Assembly (NCBI GenBank): GCA_946411985.1
Contig: CAMKFY010000044.1
Coordinates: 1 to 7,536, forward strand
DNA length: 7,536 nt
Reading direction: 5' to 3'
DNA from: an uncultured Clostridiaceae bacterium
Lineage (GTDB): Bacteria; Bacillota; Clostridia; Oscillospirales; Ruminococcaceae
Position numbers and translations under genes: made by a program. Below are positions 5,815-7,536 of the stretch, one piece after another. The notes below the pieces were generated by a model. That model ran no database searches and was not told the origin of the DNA. It saw only the letters and a list, made by a program, of their open reading frames with translations. How positions within the stretch are numbered: the stretch's first letter is position 1; the number at the start of each line of letters is the position of its first letter.

Positions 5815-7233
5815 TTATGTTTCGTTATATAAATTAAATTCCACTGTAGCTGTGGTGCCCTTTTTTATTTCGCTTTTAAAATTTAATCTGCCTCTGTGTT
5901 GTTCTACAATTGCTTTAACAACAGCAAGCCCAATGCCAGATCCTTTTTTTGTTGTATTAGCTTTAAAAAATTTTTCTGTTATGTGTGGTAAGTCTTCTTT
6001 ATTTATGCCGCAACCAGTATCTTTAACCTCTATTTTTGCAATATCTCCCACAACGTTTGCGTTTATTATTATTTTATCACCTTTTTCAGAATATTTAATA
6101 GCGTTGTCTATTAAATTTATAAACACTTGGCGTATTTTATTTTTATCGCCAAATATTATTGGCAGAGCATTTAATTCTTCATTATATTCTAAAATTTTGC
6201 CTTCCTTTTTTGCAATATCCTGATAAACTATAACCGAATATTGCAGTTCTGCAAAAAGGTCTGTTTTTTCTTTTTTTAATTTAAAATGCCCACTTTGTAT
6301 TCTAGAAAAATCTAAAAGTTCCTCCACCATATTGCTAAGCCTTGTTACCTCTGTGTATATTATGTTAATTCCTTTTTTTAAAATTTCTTCATTTTCGCTT
6401 TTAGTATTTAAAATTGTTTCACTCCAACCCATAATAGCTGTAAGTGGCGTTCGTAGCTCGTGGGATATTGAAGATATGAACTCATTTTTTAAATACTCTC
6501 CTTTACATATTTCATCGGCCATAAAATTTATAGATGTGCACAGGTCTTTAATTTCGTAGTGAAAGTTTTTATTAATTCTATATTTCATATTGCCTGCAGC
6601 TATTTTTCTAATTACAACATTTATTTTACGAACAGGGTTTACGAAATATTTAATAAAAAACACGCCCGATATTATAGTTAGCAGCAATATTATAAAACTA
6701 AACGAAAGTGTTATAAAAACAATATCTTTTATTATCTTATCTACTTTATTTAGAGATGTTATATATATAATTGCAGGGATATTATTGCTTAAAATTGGTG
6801 ATTTTAAAACGTATGCCATTATGTGCTCGTTTTTATTTAATTTGGCTGTTTGTATAAATTCAGATTTTTTCATAGATTTTATTGTGCAATTTCTGAAAAA
6901 GTTTGCATCATCATGGCCGTATGCTGTAAGTTTTGTAGAGCTTGCAACAATGTCGCCATTAAAATTTACCCCAATAAGCAGTATGTTATCATAATTTTTA
7001 AAATTTTCAATTGACTCTTTTATTTTATCTTCTACGTTTTTGTTGTTATATTCAAAATTAGAAAAAATTAGGCTATGCTGTGACATAGAACTAGACTTTA
7101 TTAACTGTTCGGCATATTTATATAGATATCTCTTCATGGCAACAAAAAAAATAAAATTTGTTGCAAATAGAATTATAGCAGTGGTTATTATAAAATTAAA
7201 CACCCATTTATATGTTATGCTCTTAATTCTCAA
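5815..7233 (-). CDS. Two-component sensor histidine kinase (HAMP, HisKA, HATPase_c)
   Basis: This is a membrane sensor kinase that autophosphorylates on histidine and passes the phosphate to the neighbouring response regulator. The domain order is classical (numbering from TTG 7233, 472 residues): TM1 about 10-33; an extracytoplasmic region about 34-167 of unknown ligand; TM2 about 170-195; HAMP about 196-248; HisKA with phospho-acceptor H258 in SISHELRTPL; N box INLIDNAIKYS (N373, N377); G1 box DTGCGI (405-410); F box EKFFKA; and G2 box GSGIGLAVV (431-439). All catalytic boxes look intact. The frame opens at GTG 7242, but that GTG lies within AAGGTGA, a plausible Shine-Dalgarno placed 5 nt before TTG 7233, so TTG is preferred; the difference is three residues. 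Sensor type resembles the general PhoR/ResE/WalK class, but I cannot name the orthologue. Confidence 0.93.
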   Translation of the reverse strand: MRIKSITYKWVFNFIITTAIILFATNFIFFVAMKRYLYKYAEQLIKSSSMSQHSLIFSNFEYNNKNVEDKIKESIENFKNYDNILLIGVNFNGDIVASSTKLTAYGHDDANFFRNCTIKSMKKSEFIQTAKLNKNEHIMAYVLKSPILSNNIPAIIYITSLNKVDKIIKDIVFITLSFSFIILLLTIISGVFFIKYFVNPVRKINVVIRKIAAGNMKYRINKNFHYEIKDLCTSINFMADEICKGEYLKNEFISSISHELRTPLTAIMGWSETILNTKSENEEILKKGINIIYTEVTRLSNMVEELLDFSRIQSGHFKLKKEKTDLFAELQYSVIVYQDIAKKEGKILEYNEELNALPIIFGDKNKIRQVFINLIDNAIKYSEKGDKIIINANVVGDIAKIEVKDTGCGINKEDLPHITEKFFKANTTKKGSGIGLAVVKAIVEQHRGRLNFKSEIKKGTTATVEFNLYNET

Positions 7234-7238
7234 GCTAG

Positions 7239-7245
7239 TCACCTT
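7239..7245 (-). promoter_or_regulatory. Shine-Dalgarno of the histidine kinase gene (AAGGTGA)
   Basis: AAGGTGA matches the 3' half of the full AGGAGGTGA Shine-Dalgarno and stands 5 nt before TTG 7233. It overlaps the alternative GTG at 7242, which itself has only AT-rich DNA upstream. It therefore favours the TTG start. Confidence 0.5.
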
Positions 7246-7295
7246 ATTTAATATTTTAATTTAATATATTGTTAAGTTGTATTTTATCATATAAA

Positions 7296-7536
7296 TTATT
7301 GTATATTAAGAGTCCATTTATAGCCATAACCCCAAACTGTTTGTATAAACACTGGTTTAGATGGTTCATCTTCAATTTTTGTTCTTAGCCTTCTAATGTT
7401 AACATCCACAATTTTAGAGTCTCCAAAATAGTCTTCACCCCAAATTTTGCGCAATATTTGAATTTTTTCTATAGAAATTTTTGGTTTCTCTAAGAATATG
7501 TGCATAAGTTGATATTCTACTGCAGTAAGCTCTATT
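7296..7536 (-). CDS. OmpR/PhoB-family response regulator, C-terminal DNA-binding domain (5'-truncated by window edge)
   Basis: Seventy-nine C-terminal residues are visible. They form a winged-helix Trans_Reg_C domain: IELTAVEYQLM at the start (the family's LT-x-EF-x-LL segment), then RKIWGEDYFGDS, VDVNIRRLRTKIE (recognition helix region) and the terminal VWGYGYKW wing hairpin. The frame stays open through the right edge, so the ATG at 7505 is an internal methionine, not a start, and the receiver domain lies outside the window. The regulator is followed after about 60 nt by the kinase, the usual order for a cognate pair. The GDSKIVDVNIRRLRTKIEDEP segment places it near the WalR/PhoP/ResD group, but the exact orthologue cannot be decided from this fragment. 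Confidence 0.93.
   Translation of the reverse strand, partial: IELTAVEYQLMHIFLEKPKISIEKIQILRKIWGEDYFGDSKIVDVNIRRLRTKIEDEPSKPVFIQTVWGYGYKWTLNIQ

Noticed and set aside
5852..7264. Several plus-strand open frames opposite the histidine kinase
   Set aside because: All kinase motifs are on the minus strand; the plus-strand frames are by-products of AT-rich codon use and lack ribosome-binding sites.
1..7536. A previously undescribed defence, secretion or biosynthetic system
   Set aside because: Every complete reading frame belongs to a known housekeeping or signalling family; only the DUF1385 protein lacks a known function, and it is a widespread family.

Overview
The window is a very AT-rich stretch (by eye about 70% A+T), and every recognisable gene lies on the minus strand. 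Strong AAGGAG/AGGAG ribosome-binding sites 6 nt before the start codons, UAA stops throughout, and gene content (DUF1385/YqhQ family, recX next to recA, rimO next to pgsA) point to a low-GC Firmicute, most likely an uncultured Clostridia-type bacterium. This is inferred from family resemblance only; no database search was possible.

Layout in the direction of transcription (right to left): the DNA-binding C-terminal half of an OmpR-family response regulator (7536-7296, cut by the right edge); its partner membrane histidine kinase (7233-5815); a DUF1385 multi-pass membrane protein (5790-4882); a gap with a perfect 10-bp palindrome and a damaged N-terminal remnant of prmC; the remaining prmC reading frame (4730-4005); recA (3982-2819); recX (2815-2216); a 419-nt gap holding a second copy of the recX 3' end and a sigma-A-like promoter; rimO (1796-480); and pgsA (465-1, cut by the left edge).

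The genes fall into three functional groups: signal transduction (response regulator and kinase), translation and protein modification (prmC for release factors, rimO for ribosomal protein S12), and recombination (recA with its modulator recX). pgsA supplies phosphatidylglycerol phosphate for membrane lipids. Most junctions are tight (3 to 55 nt), so the region probably consists of two or three transcripts: regulator-kinase-DUF1385, possibly continuing into prmC-recA-recX, and a separate rimO-pgsA unit.

I found no novel defence or mobile system. The unusual features are (1) a 135-bp direct repeat, 133/135 identical, that duplicates the last 43 codons of recX just downstream of the intact gene; (2) a prmC whose conserved N-terminus can still be read upstream of its first ATG but is broken by an in-frame UAA and an apparent one-base deletion in an A tract; and (3) a pgsA start where the good Shine-Dalgarno points to an AUU codon.
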